Shown: positions 54,166 to 64,000 of the stretch, in pieces
How the letters are laid out: every line of letters starts with the position of its first letter
How positions within the stretch are numbered: position 1 is the stretch's first letter
Source of the DNA: Acorus gramineus
Lineage: Eukaryota > Streptophyta > Magnoliopsida > Acorales > Acoraceae
Assembly (NCBI GenBank): GCA_030737835.1
Contig: CM060847.1
Span: 23,236,876 to 23,300,875 of the forward strand
Direction of reading: 5' to 3'
DNA length: 64,000 nucleotides
Made by a program: the position numbers and the translations under genes
The notes under the pieces: model-generated
The model's database searches: none
What the model was told of the DNA's origin: nothing
What the model saw: only the letters and a program-made list of their open reading frames with translations

Positions 54166-57081
54166 CTAGATCGTCCTCTCCGACTGGCCGTCCGTCTGAG
54201 GATGAAACGCGGTACTGAAGTGGAGGTTCGTACCAAGGGCGTGCTGGAGGCTACGCCAGAACCTCGAAGTGAAACGCGCGTCTCGATCAGAAATGATACT
54301 GACTGGAGTGCCATGGAGTCGGACAATCTCGGAGACGAATAACTGCGCCAGGGTGTCCAGAGAATCGGTGAGTCGGATGGGGAGGAAATGAGCAGACTTC
54401 GTCAGCCGGTCGACGATCACCCAGATGGCATCGCGACCCGATCGTGACCTCGGCAAACCCGAGACGAAGTCCATAGTGATCTGCTCCCACTTCCACTGAG
54501 GGATCTCAATGGACTGCAGCTTCCCCGCAGGGCGCTGATGCTCCGACTTCACCTGCTGGCATACTAGGCATCGGGCAACAAATCTGGCAATATCTGTCTT
54601 CATCCCGCGCCACCAGTAGCCGCGACGAAGGCCCCTGTACATCTTCGTGCCTCCAGGGTGCACTGTGTACCTCGAGCGATGGGCCTCGTCCAGAATCTTC
54701 CGCCTCAGCTCTGCGTCGTCGGGGATGCACACTCGGCCTCTGAATCTCAGGATCCCGTCTGCACGAATCTGGTAGTCCTGACGCTCGCCCCGGGCGACGC
54801 CCTCAGAAAGGACTATGAAATGCGGGTCCTGAGCCTGAGCCGCGCGGATCTCGTCGAGAAGAACCGGCTGCACCACCAGCCTGGCCAAATAGACACCAGC
54901 AGGGGTCTCTCGAACACAAATCCAGCAAGCGGCCTCCTCCAGAAGCCTCCAACGACGGACAGCCATGTGGGCGGCCATGCCCAGGGGCTGTCTACTGAGC
55001 GCATCTGCAACGACATTCGCCTTACCCGGATGGTAAGCGATGTCACAGTCATAGTCTGTAAGGAACTCAACCCAACGCCTCTGTCGCATGTTGAGCTCCG
55101 GCTGAGACTGCAGATACGTCAAGCTCTTATGGTCAGTAAAGAGCTCGAACTCCTCTCCGTAGAGGTAATGCCTCCACATCTTCAGCGCAAATATGATCGC
55201 AGCCAACTCGAGGTCATGGGTGGGGTAGTTCTGCTCATGGGGCTTCAACTGACGAGACGCGTAAGCCACCACCTTACCGTGCTGCATCAGGACGCAACCC
55301 ACACCCAACTGCGATGCATCTGTGTATACTGCGAACCCACCACTCCCAGATGGAAGGGTAAGAACTGGCGCTGAGGTGAGCCTTCGCTTCAGCTCCTGGA
55401 AGCTCTCCTCGCAAGAAGGGGACCACTCGAACCGAACGTCTTTCCGAGTGAGGCCGGTAAGAGGAACGGCTATCTTGGAGAAACCCTCCACAAACCTCCT
55501 GTAATAACCCGCCAAGCCCAAGAAGCTCCGAATCTCAGTGGGGTTCGACGGTCGACGCCAATTCGACACGGCGAGCGTCTTCTCCGGGTCCACAGCTATA
55601 CCCTCACCGGAAATCACATGGCCCAGAAAGGCCATCCGCTCCAACCAGAACTCGCACTTGCTGAACTTGGCGAACAACTGATGTCCAGCCAGAGTCTCCA
55701 AAACAGTGCGGAGGTGGTGAGCGTGCTCCTCCAGACTCCTCGAGTACACCAATATGTCATCGATGAATACTACCACAAAGGAGTCGAGGAAGGGTCGAAA
55801 TACCCGGTTCATCAGATCCATGAAGGCCGCCGGCGCGTTCGTCAACCCGAATGGCAGTACTCTGAACTCGTAGTGCCCGTACCGGGTGCGAAAGGCCGTC
55901 TTCGGAATATCTGACTCCCGGATCTTCAACTGGTAGTACCCCGAGCGGAGATCGATCTTGGAAAAGACACACGCTCCCTGAAGCTGGTCAAACAGATCGT
56001 CGATCCGCGGCAACGGGTACTTGTTCTTCACTGTCCGCTTATTCAACTGCCTGTAATCAATACACAGCCGCAGTGAACCGTCCTTCTTCCGGACGAACAG
56101 GACAGGGGCTCCCCACGGAGACACACTCGGACGTGCGAAGCCCTTCTCCAGCAACTCCTCCAACTGCTCCTTCAGCACCCTCAGCTCTGCGGGAGCCATC
56201 CGGTACGGAGCCCTCGAAACTGGCTCGGTCCCCGGAAGCAGATTGATCTCAAACTCAATCGCGCGGTCCGGCGGTAATCCCGGAAGATCGTCGGGGAAAA
56301 CCTCGGGAAACTCTGCCACGACTGGAGTCTGACTGATATCTGCCCGCAGCGGTGCATCCTCCAGAGCAATATAAGCCAGAAAGCCCTCGCATCCACCCTG
56401 AAGGAGTCTCCACGCCTGCATGGACGACACGAACCCCAGAGGAGCTACGTCTCGATCGCCCACGAACTGGAAAGACCTCCGACCAGGAAGGTGGAACGAC
56501 ACCGACTTGGCGAAACAGTCGATGCTGGCATGACTAGCTGCAAGCCAATCCATCCCCAGGATGGCATCAAAATCCGACATCGCGAGCTCCACCAGCTCTA
56601 CCGGAAACTCATGATCCGCGATCTCCACCGTGCACCCTCGGTACACCGAACTGAGGAGAACACGGTCTCCCACGGGCAACGACACCTCTAACACAGCATC
56701 TAGAGGAGCGGACGCCACACCCGTCCGTCTCGCGAAAGCGGGAGACACGAACGAGTGGGTGGCTCCGGAATCAAATAGCACATAAGCAGGAAGCTGGGAG
56801 ATCTGAACAGTACCTCTGACCACGCTGCCTGATGCCTGGGCCTCCTCTGCCGAAAGCGCTGCCACTCGGCCCTGGACGAACTGAGGCTGAGGAGCAGGGG
56901 CACGCCTCGCCTGCTGCGCTGGCTGCCTCCTCTGATCAGCACGGCCACCCTGTGGCTGCTGCTGCTGACGCTGAGGCTGCTGCTGCGGCTGGCGCTGAGG
57001 CTGTTGCTGCTGCTGGCGCTGCTGAAACGGCTGCTGGAACAGCTGCTGCTGCAACTGCTGCTGCTGCTGCTGAGGCATCAC
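54166..57081 (-). pseudogene. Protease, reverse transcriptase, RNase H and integrase core of E5 (fossil)
   Basis: A 971-codon open stretch. A Gln-rich lead (residues 1-60) is encoded by CAG/CTG-rich DNA. An aspartic protease with DSGATHSF lies near 104. Reverse transcriptase (about 290-480) has [10 protein letters not shown] at its active site. RNase H (about 570-700) has TDAS and TDHKSL. The integrase zinc-binding region (about 785-835) has H..H..CLVC. The integrase core runs from about 855 with [16 protein letters not shown] and DGQSERT supplying the D, D and E. The order PR-RT-RH-IN is that of Ty3/gypsy. Confidence 0.9.
56920..57075 (-). repeat. CAG/CTG-rich tract (polyglutamine) at the gag-pol boundary of E5
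   Basis: Runs of CTGCTG interrupted by CTGAGG and CTGGCG on the plus strand encode a Gln/Pro-rich linker on the minus strand. E1 has a shorter tract near 1155-1215, and E3 and E4 have almost none, so the tract differs strongly among copies. Confidence 0.85.
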
Positions 57082-58189
57082 TCTGGGTCGGCCTGCGTCG
57101 GGGCAATTATACAGGATATGCCCGACTGGACCGGCACGGCTGCGATGGGTGCTGGGCCTCGCGCTGGCACCACATCTGCTGGGAGAGAGGGGGCCGCTGA
57201 CTGCTCGAAGCGGGCCCTCTTCTTCTTCCGCTGCCCTCTGTCCTGGCCTCTGGGTGGCCTCTGGTCTGTCGTCGGGGTCGGAGCTCTCACCTGAATCCCG
57301 AGGTCTCTCTCGACTGTCTTCGCCCGCGAGACTAAGTCGGAGAACCTCGTGAAATCATGGGCGGTGACGTGCACTCGGATGGCACTGCTGAGACCGAGCT
57401 CGAATCGACGGCACCTCGACACCTCGTCCATCGCCAGAGCTGGGGCAAAACGGGACAGCCTCGTGAACTGCGTGGAGTAGTCAGCGACGGACATGGTGCC
57501 CTGAGTCAGCTGCTCAAACTCCCGCTCCACTGTCTGTCGCGTCGAGAAGGGGAAATACTCCTCCAAGAAGTATCCCCTGAATCCCGCCCATGTGAGCTGC
57601 TCCAGCCCCTCTGGGATATCCACTGATCTAGTAGCCCACCACTCGGCGGCGCTACCCTTCAGCATAAACGCAGCCAGGGAGACCCTCTGGCGGTCTGTGC
57701 AAAGCATCGTCGAGAAGATGGTATCCACCTCCATCAGCCATCTCTCTGGGGCAAGGGGGTCCTCCGTCTGACCCCGGAACTCGGGAGGGTGGAGCTTCAG
57801 AAAGGCTGAGAGTCCACTCTGCTGGACCCTCGCTGCTGCCTCTAGCCCCATCTCCCTCTCTCGAGGATCCTGAACTCTGGCCGCCGGAATCTCCACCACG
57901 GGGACTGGGGGTGTATCAGGTACCACAGGCAGATCTGCCGCCAAGGGAACCTGCGGTACTGCCTCGCGGGCCACCCCTGTATCTCCCGCGCCTGGTCTGC
58001 TAACATCCTCGTCTGGGTCTCCACTAAATCCGCCAACCGCGCAAACGCGCGCTCCCAGGCAGGAGGCTCCTGCGCTGGTCCTGACCTCTCGGCTGAGGAC
58101 TCACCAATAGCATCCTCGACTCTGGCAGGTCCGGAGACCTCCAAGGGTCGAGAGGGACCACGTCCGCGTCGTCCTCTGCGAGGAGGCAT
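57078..58189 (-). pseudogene. gag region of E5 (fossil)
   Basis: N-terminal PPRRGRRGRGPSRPLEVSGP, helical middle, and gag domain (LKGSAAEWWATRSVDIPEG, LTQGTMSVADYSTQFTRLSR). Related to but clearly distinct from the E3/E4 gag. Confidence 0.85.
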
Positions 58190-58292
58190 ATCAGCAACCT
58201 AAGAAAACCAGACACTAGGATCAGAATACGCATATAGAAATCCTAGGACTCATCTCTACGAAAAAGGAAGACATTTGGCTCTGACAGGACCA

Positions 58293-58305
58293 GGCTCTGA
58301 TACCA
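58293..58305 (-). other. Primer-binding site of E5 (initiator tRNA-Met)
   Basis: TGGTATCAGAGCC on the minus strand, 5 nt from the LTR edge at 58311. Confidence 0.87.
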
Positions 58306-58310
58306 ACTTT

Positions 58311-58646
58311 TGTCACGCCCCAGGGCGGCCGTCCCCGGGACGCGGCAAGTGTATATATGATATCAGTAACAAGAGTTCAATAATATACCACAAACAACAA
58401 CTACAAATGACAACACAGATAAAAGCAGGGCTGACATAATATATACACCAAGTGCGGAAGCTAAAAGACTGAGTCTGTATTACAGACTCGATACATAATC
58501 ATAAGTCCTATGAGAGCCAACATGCCCATATATATACACAATAAAATCCATACACAATCCAACTAGGTGCCCAAGCACAGAATATATACATACAACTGAA
58601 AGAAGGGTGCTGATGGCCTCAAAACTCGTGGGACGCGGCGCTACCC
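58311..58646 (-). repeat. Partial 5' LTR of E5
   Basis: It starts TGTCACGCCCCAGGGCGG (plus-strand reading) like E2 and continues about 335 bp of U5 until tRNA-array sequence begins at 58651. Confidence 0.85.
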
Positions 58647-58650
58647 TCAA

Positions 58651-59852
58651 AACCCGGGTCACCCGCAAGACAGGCGACAATACTCACCGCACAATACTAC
58701 AACAACTCCCTATAAAATGGACAATGCCTTGTGGTTAATTAACATCCACACGCTCTAAACAACTGAGCTACTCCAGCCTTTTTTTTATTATAGCCGTGGA
58801 GACTTTACTAATACATACAATGAGCAATAAAAAAAAATGTAATAAAAAACGCCGTTGCCGGGGATCGAACCCGGGTCACCCGCGTGACAGGCGGGAATAC
58901 TCACCACTATAACACAACGACACTACAAATTGGACAACGCTAAACGTAGGATTTGGACCCCTGGCCCCGTGTTTAACAGCTACACGCTTCAACAATTGAT
59001 TGGTCAATAACCCATTTTTAAAAATTTTGCGAAACATCTTCATCCAACATCTAATCTTAATCCAAAGCTAATAACAAATCTAAACGACCTTGAAAATCTC
59101 TATATCTCAAAGTTCAGTCCAAAGTAAAATTTTAAATTTAATTTAAGTGTACATTTTTATTTTTGAAAAACAATTGAAGAATACATGTTGAAATCTGAAA
59201 CAATGTTTTTCTCTATAGATTAAACACTAATGACTATTCCGATATAACTTCCATGTATGGATGTACCAATAGAGAAAAAATGATATAAAATTCTTTATTC
59301 TGCTTCCACTAGGTAGATTGAAAAACATTAAGTATAGATTTGTCTTTTATTTGCTTTAGAAGGTTAAACTGGAAATGGTGGATAGAAATGGATAGTAAGA
59401 ACTTTATGTTTGACAACATCATTTTTACTGTGCCGTGAGCCTTCCAATCAAGTAGATCCCAAGTCTTTTGCTCCATCTCTTCTGGCTTCTCTTTCAGCAA
59501 TAGATAGAGATCTCTCTGGTACAAATGATCCTCTATCTGCCTCTTCTTGTAACCAAAGTTTGTGCCATCAAGCCTTTCGATTTTGAATAATTACTTCTCT
59601 GACTCCATTGCTCCAACTCGAATGGACCCCTCCTATGCCCTAGAGATTCTGTTCACAGGAAAAGACACCTATGTGCCCTAGATCTTTAGACCATGAGAAT
59701 AGACATCTCTTGTACCCTAGATCTTCAGATCTAGCGGATGGACACCTCCTGGGTCCTAGATCTTCAGATCTTGCGAGTAGGCACCTCCTGCGCGCCATAT
59801 TAGCAAGTGCAATGCTCTGATAGCCGTTGTTATGAATGTTGGATCTTGGGAT
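58651..59852 (-). repeat. Partial array unit V0
   Basis: The array resumes inside psi-Asp (58651-58706), so this unit lacks tRNA-Asn. psi-Asn2 58728-58777, tRNA-Asp variant 58850-58921, psi-Asn3 58938-59011, then AT-rich spacer and copia gag/leader piece. Confidence 0.93.
58850..58921 (-). tRNA. tRNA-Asp(GTC): tRNA-Asp (GTC), D-arm variant, unit V0
   Basis: Same positions 9-10 change (TGTTAT) and same -1 base as the U4 copy at 23424-23495, 35 kb away. G10 and the A-box G are lost, and terminator and B box are intact. Confidence 0.85.
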
Positions 59853-60317
59853 GCGATGGATCAAGAGAAAATTAAATAAATCAAAGGAAAGACACAAAGA
59901 ATTAAGTGGTTCGGAAAGCCTTTCCCACGTCCGTAGAGCCCACAACAGATCAATCCACTACCAGCGAGAAGTTTTTACAATGGCCACAACAAAACAAAAA
60001 TCCTAGAGCCTAATGAAAAATATGAGAAGCCCTTTTATAGTAAAATCTCATTAGGGGCTAAAAAGACAATGCACAAAAGACACCCAATTTTTTTTCCTCT
60101 TAATCTTGACCTCCGTCCGACTCTACTTAGTGCCAACAATCCTCTTTGCGCATCATCAGGCTCCATTTATAACACACCGGTGAGACCATGGGGAGAGGAG
60201 GAAGGGCCCCCTCTCAAGCGTACTATTTGCAGTGGCACCGAAACGCCATCGGGGAGCCTGTCAAAACTTTTTAGAGAGCCCACACGAAAAAGAAATGTGA
60301 GATATATAAAAGTAAGA

Positions 60318-60341
60318 CGCTAGAAGGAGGGCTTGAACCTC

Positions 60342-60374
<33 letters not shown>

Positions 60375-60391
60375 AACTGAGCTATTCCAGC
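60318..60391 (-). tRNA. tRNA-Asn(GTT): tRNA-Asn (GTT), unit V1
   Basis: Identical gene. CTTTTATATATC 3' flank as in U1. Confidence 0.97.
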
Positions 60392-60676
60392 TTTTTCTTT
60401 TTTATAGTCGTAGAGACATTGCTAAAACATACAATGAACAATAAACATACTATCCGAAACGCCGTTGCCAGGGATCCAACCCGGGTCACCCGCAAGACAG
60501 GCGACAATACTCACCACACAATACTACAACAACTCCCTATAAAATGGACAATGCCTTGTGGTTAATTAACATCCACACGCTCTAAACAACTGAGCTACTC
60601 CAGCCTTTTTTTTATTATAGCCGTGGAGACTTTACTAATACGTACAATGAACAGTAAAAAAAAATATAATAAAAAA

Positions 60677-60748
60677 CGCCGTTGCCGGGGATCGAACCCG
60701 GGTCACCCGCGTGACAGGCGGGAATACTCACCACTATACTACAACGAC
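60677..60748 (-). tRNA. tRNA-Asp(GTC): tRNA-Asp (GTC), unit V1
   Basis: Identical gene with T6 terminator. ATACGTACAATG marker downstream. Confidence 0.97.
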
Positions 60749-62146
60749 TCTACAAATTGGACAACGCTAAACGTAGGATTTGGACCTCTGACCCCGTGTT
60801 TAACAGCTACACGCTTCAACAATTGATTGATCAATAACCCATTTTTAAAAATTTTGCGAAACATCTTCATCCAACATCTAATCTTAATCCAAAGCTAATA
60901 ACAAATCTAAACGACCTTGAAAATCTCTATATCTCAAAGTTCAGTCCAAAGTAAAATTTTAAATTTAATTTAAGTGTACATTTTTATTTTTGAAAAACAA
61001 TTGAAGAATACATGTTGAAATCTGAAACAATGTTTTCTCTATAGATTAAACACTAATGACTATTCCGATATAACTTCCATGTATGGATGTACCAATAGAG
61101 TAAAAATGATATAAAATTCTTTATTCTGCTTCCACTAGGTAGATTGAAAAACATTAAGTATAGATTTGTCTTTTATTTGCTTTAGAAGGTTAAACTGGAA
61201 ATGGTGGATAGAAATGGATAGTAAGAACTTTATGTTTGACAACATCATCCTTACTATGCCGTGAGCCTTCCAATCTAGCAGATCCCAAGTCTTTTGCTCC
61301 ATCTCTTCTGGCTTCTCTTTCAGCAATAATAGATAGAGATCTCTCTGGTACAAATGACCCTCTATCTGCCTCTTCTAGTAACCAAAGTTTGTGCCATCAA
61401 ACCTTTCGATTTTGAATAATTACTTCTCTGACTCCATTGCTCCAACTCGAATGGACCCCTCCGATGCCCTAGATATTCTGATCACAGGAAAAGACACCTA
61501 TGTGCCCTAGATCTTTAGATCATGAGAATTGACATCTCTTGTACCCTAGATCTTCTGATCTAGCGGATGGACACGTCCTGGGTCCTAGATCTTCAGATCT
61601 TGCGAGTAGGCACCTCCTGCGCCCTATATTAGCAAGTGCAATGCTCTGATAGCCGTTGTTATGAATGTTGGATCTTGGGATGCGATGGATCAAGAGAAAA
61701 TTAAATAAATCAAAGGAAAGACACAAAGAATTAAGTGGTTCGGAAAGCCTTTCCCACGTCCGTAGAGCCCACAACAGATCAATCCACTACCAGCGAGAAG
61801 TTTTTACAATGGCCACAACAAAACAAAAATCCTAGAGCCTAATGAAAAATATGAGAAGCCCTTTTATAGTAAAATCTCATTAGGGGCTAAAAAGACAAAG
61901 CACAAAAGACACCCAATTTTTTTCCCCCTTAATCTTGACCTCCGTCCGACTCTACTTAGTGCCAACAATCCTCTTTGCGCTTCATCAGGCTCCATCTATA
62001 ACACACCGGTGAGACCATGGGGAGAGGAGGAAGGGCCCCCTCTCAAGCGTACTATTTGCAGTGGCACCGAAACGCCATCGGGGAGCCTGTCAAAACTTTT
62101 TAGAGAGCCCACACGAAAAAGAAATGTCAGAAATATAAAAGTAAGA

Positions 62147-62170
62147 CGCTAGAAGGAGGGCTTGAACCTC

Positions 62171-62203
<33 letters not shown>

Positions 62204-62220
62204 AACTGAGCTATTCCAGC
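62147..62220 (-). tRNA. tRNA-Asn(GTT): tRNA-Asn (GTT), unit V2
   Basis: Identical gene. 3' flank variant TTTCTGAC. Confidence 0.97.
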
Positions 62221-62505
62221 TTTTTCTTTTTTATAGTCGTAGAGACATTGCTAAAACATACAATGAACAATAAACATACAATCAGAAACGCCGTTGCCAG
62301 GGATCCAACCCGTGTCACCCGCAAGACAGGCGACAGTACTCACCACACAATACTACAACAACTCCCTATAAATGGACAATGCCTTGTGGTTAATTAATAT
62401 CCACACGCTCTAAACAACTCAGCTACTCCAGCCTTTTTTTTTATTATAGCCGTGGAGACTTTACTAATACATACAATGAACAATAAAAATAAATATAATA
62501 AAAAA

Positions 62506-62577
62506 CGCCGTTGCCGGGGATCGAACCCGGGTCACCCGCGTGACAGGCGGGAATACTCACCACTATACTACAACGAC
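62506..62577 (-). tRNA. tRNA-Asp(GTC): tRNA-Asp (GTC), unit V2
   Basis: Identical gene. Downstream spacer of the U0/U6 type. Confidence 0.97.
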
Positions 62578-63505
62578 TCTACAAATTGGACAACGCTAAA
62601 CGTAGGATTTGGACCTCTGGCCCCTTGTTTAACAGCTACACGCTTCAACAATTGATTGATCAATAACCCATTTTTAAAATTTTTGTGAAACATCTTTATC
62701 CATCTAATCTTAATCCAAAGCTAATAACAAATCTAAACGACCTTGAAAATCTCTATATCTCAAAGTTCAGTCCAAAGTAAAATTTTAAATTTAATTTAAG
62801 TGTACATTTTTATTTTTGAAAAACAATTGAAGAATACATGTTGAAATCTGAAACAATGTTTTTCTCTATAGATTAAACACTAATGACTATTCCGATATAA
62901 CTTCCATGTATGGATGTACCAATAGAGTAAAAATGATATAAAATTCTTTATTCTGCTTCCACTAGGTAGATTGAAAAACATTAAGTATAGATTTGTCTTT
63001 TATTGGCTTTAGAAGGTTAAACTGGAAATGGTGGATAGAAATGGATAGTAAGAACTTTATGTTTGACAACATCATCCTTACTATGCCGTGAGCCTTCCAA
63101 TCTAGCAGATCCCATGTCTTTTGCTCCATCTCTTCTGGCTTCTCTTTCAGCAATAGATAGAGATCTCTCTGGTACAAATGATCCTCTATCTGCCTCTTCT
63201 TGTAACCAAAGTTTGTGCCACCAAACCTTTCGATTTTGAATAATTACTTCTCTGACTCCATTGCTCCAACTCGAATGGACCCCTCCTATGCCCTAGATAT
63301 TCTGTTCACAGGAAAAGACACCTATGTGCCCTAGATCTTTAGACCATGAGAATAGACATCTCTTGTACCCTAGATCTTCAGATCTAGCGGATGGACACCT
63401 CCTGGGTCCTAGATCTTCAGATCTTGCGAGTAGGCACCTCCTGCGCCCTATATTAGCAAGTGCAATGCTCTGATAGCCGTTGTTATGAATGTTGGATCTT
63501 GGGAT

Positions 63506-64000
63506 GCGATGGATCAAGAGAAAATTAAATAAATCAAAGGAAAGACACAAAGAATTAAGTGGTTCGGAAAGCCTTTCCCACGTCCGTAGATCCCACAACA
63601 GATCAATCCACTACCAGCGAGAAGTTTTTACAATGGCCACAACAAAACAAAAATCCTAGAGCCTAATGAAAAATATGAGAAGCCCTTTTATAGTAAAATC
63701 TCATTAGGGGCTAAAAAGACAAAGCACAAAAGACACCCAATTTTTTTCCCCCTTAATCTTGACCTCCGTCCGACTCTACTTAGTGCCAACAATCCTCTTT
63801 GCGCTTCATCAAGCTCCATTTATAACACACCGGTGAGACCATGGGGAGAGGAGGAAGGGCCCCCTCTCAAGCGTACTATTTGCAGTGGCACCGAAACGCC
63901 ATCGGGGAGCCTGTCAAAACTTTTTAGAGAGCCCACACGAAAAAGAAATGTGAGAAATATAAAAGTAAGACGCTAGAAGGAGGGCTTGAACCTCCGACCT
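63506..64000 (-). repeat. Partial array unit V3, cut by the window end
   Basis: Copia LTR section and ~180-bp flank, reaching 30 nt into tRNA-Asn. The array clearly continues past the window. Confidence 0.93.
63971..64000 (-). tRNA. tRNA-Asn(GTT): tRNA-Asn (GTT), 3' part only, unit V3
   Basis: The 3' 30 nt (acceptor 3' strand, T-arm, variable loop) match the consensus exactly. The rest lies beyond the window. Confidence 0.9.

Larger units (their letters stand above)
52291..58646 (-). mobile_element. E5: Ty3/gypsy (Tekay/Del-like) element retaining pol
   Basis: Minus-strand layout: part of the 5' LTR (58311-58646), primer-binding site (58293-58305), gag region (57078-58189), protease-RT-RNase H-integrase region (53431-57081), polypurine tract (about 53383-53399), incomplete 3' LTR (about 52291-53382). 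It is the only copy here with recognisable enzymes and may represent the helper type for E1, E3 and E4. Broken: about three interruptions in the coding part, and neither LTR is complete. Confidence 0.88.
59853..61681 (-). repeat. Array unit V1 (1829 bp)
   Basis: Complete unit beyond the gypsy block. psi-Asp 60460-60533, psi-Asn2 60555-60604, psi-Asn3 60765-60838. Confidence 0.95.
61682..63505 (-). repeat. Array unit V2 (1824 bp)
   Basis: The shortest complete unit. psi-Asp 62289-62362, psi-Asn2 62383-62432, psi-Asn3 62594-62667. The psi-Asp has two further private changes. Confidence 0.95.

Overview
This is plant nuclear DNA, probably from a large angiosperm genome. The evidence is nuclear-type plant tRNA genes, Ty3/gypsy elements of chromovirus (Tekay/Del-like) type primed by initiator tRNA-Met, and a Ty1/copia fragment. 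I see no ordinary host protein-coding gene. The only host genes I can support are tRNA genes, and they are unusually numerous.

The main feature is a tandem array with a unit of about 1.83 kb. Fifteen complete head-to-tail units lie at 17116-44544. A partial unit lies at each edge of this block (5799-7438 and 44545-44799). The array resumes at 58651-64000 with two complete and two partial units. Each complete unit carries, on the minus strand, one intact tRNA-Asn(GTT) gene and one intact tRNA-Asp(GTC) gene. It also carries three decayed tRNA copies in the alternating order Asn-Asp-Asn-Asp-Asn. The window holds 18 full tRNA-Asn genes, one cut by the window end, and 19 tRNA-Asp genes. Nearly all copies are identical. 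Each unit also holds the 5' end of a Ty1/copia element (311-bp LTR, primer-binding site, a leader made of ~38-bp repeats, and a piece of gag). Its LTR promoter points the same way as the tRNA genes.

Three blocks of Ty3/gypsy elements interrupt the array. E1 (+, 1-5798) is an old non-autonomous copy with a 3.05-kb solo LTR (E2, minus, 1748-4800, target duplication AAATG) inserted in it. E3 (minus, 7439-17115, target duplication GCGAT) is a younger non-autonomous copy with 3.4-3.5-kb LTRs and an open gag frame. The third block (44800-58650) joins E4 (+, non-autonomous, with a different U3) to E5 (minus), which still carries the protease-RT-RNase H-integrase region and may represent the autonomous partner. 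All three array interruptions fall inside the copia LTR part of the repeat unit, not in the tRNA part.

The gypsy LTRs are odd in themselves. They contain a very GC-rich tract inside an intron-like GT-AG segment, followed by a ~36-nt candidate microexon and a second donor-like GTGAGT. They also contain a GGTGAG-rich minisatellite. The non-autonomous copies carry LTR-derived sequence where pol would be. Long open frames in the GC-rich tracts are effects of base composition, not genes.
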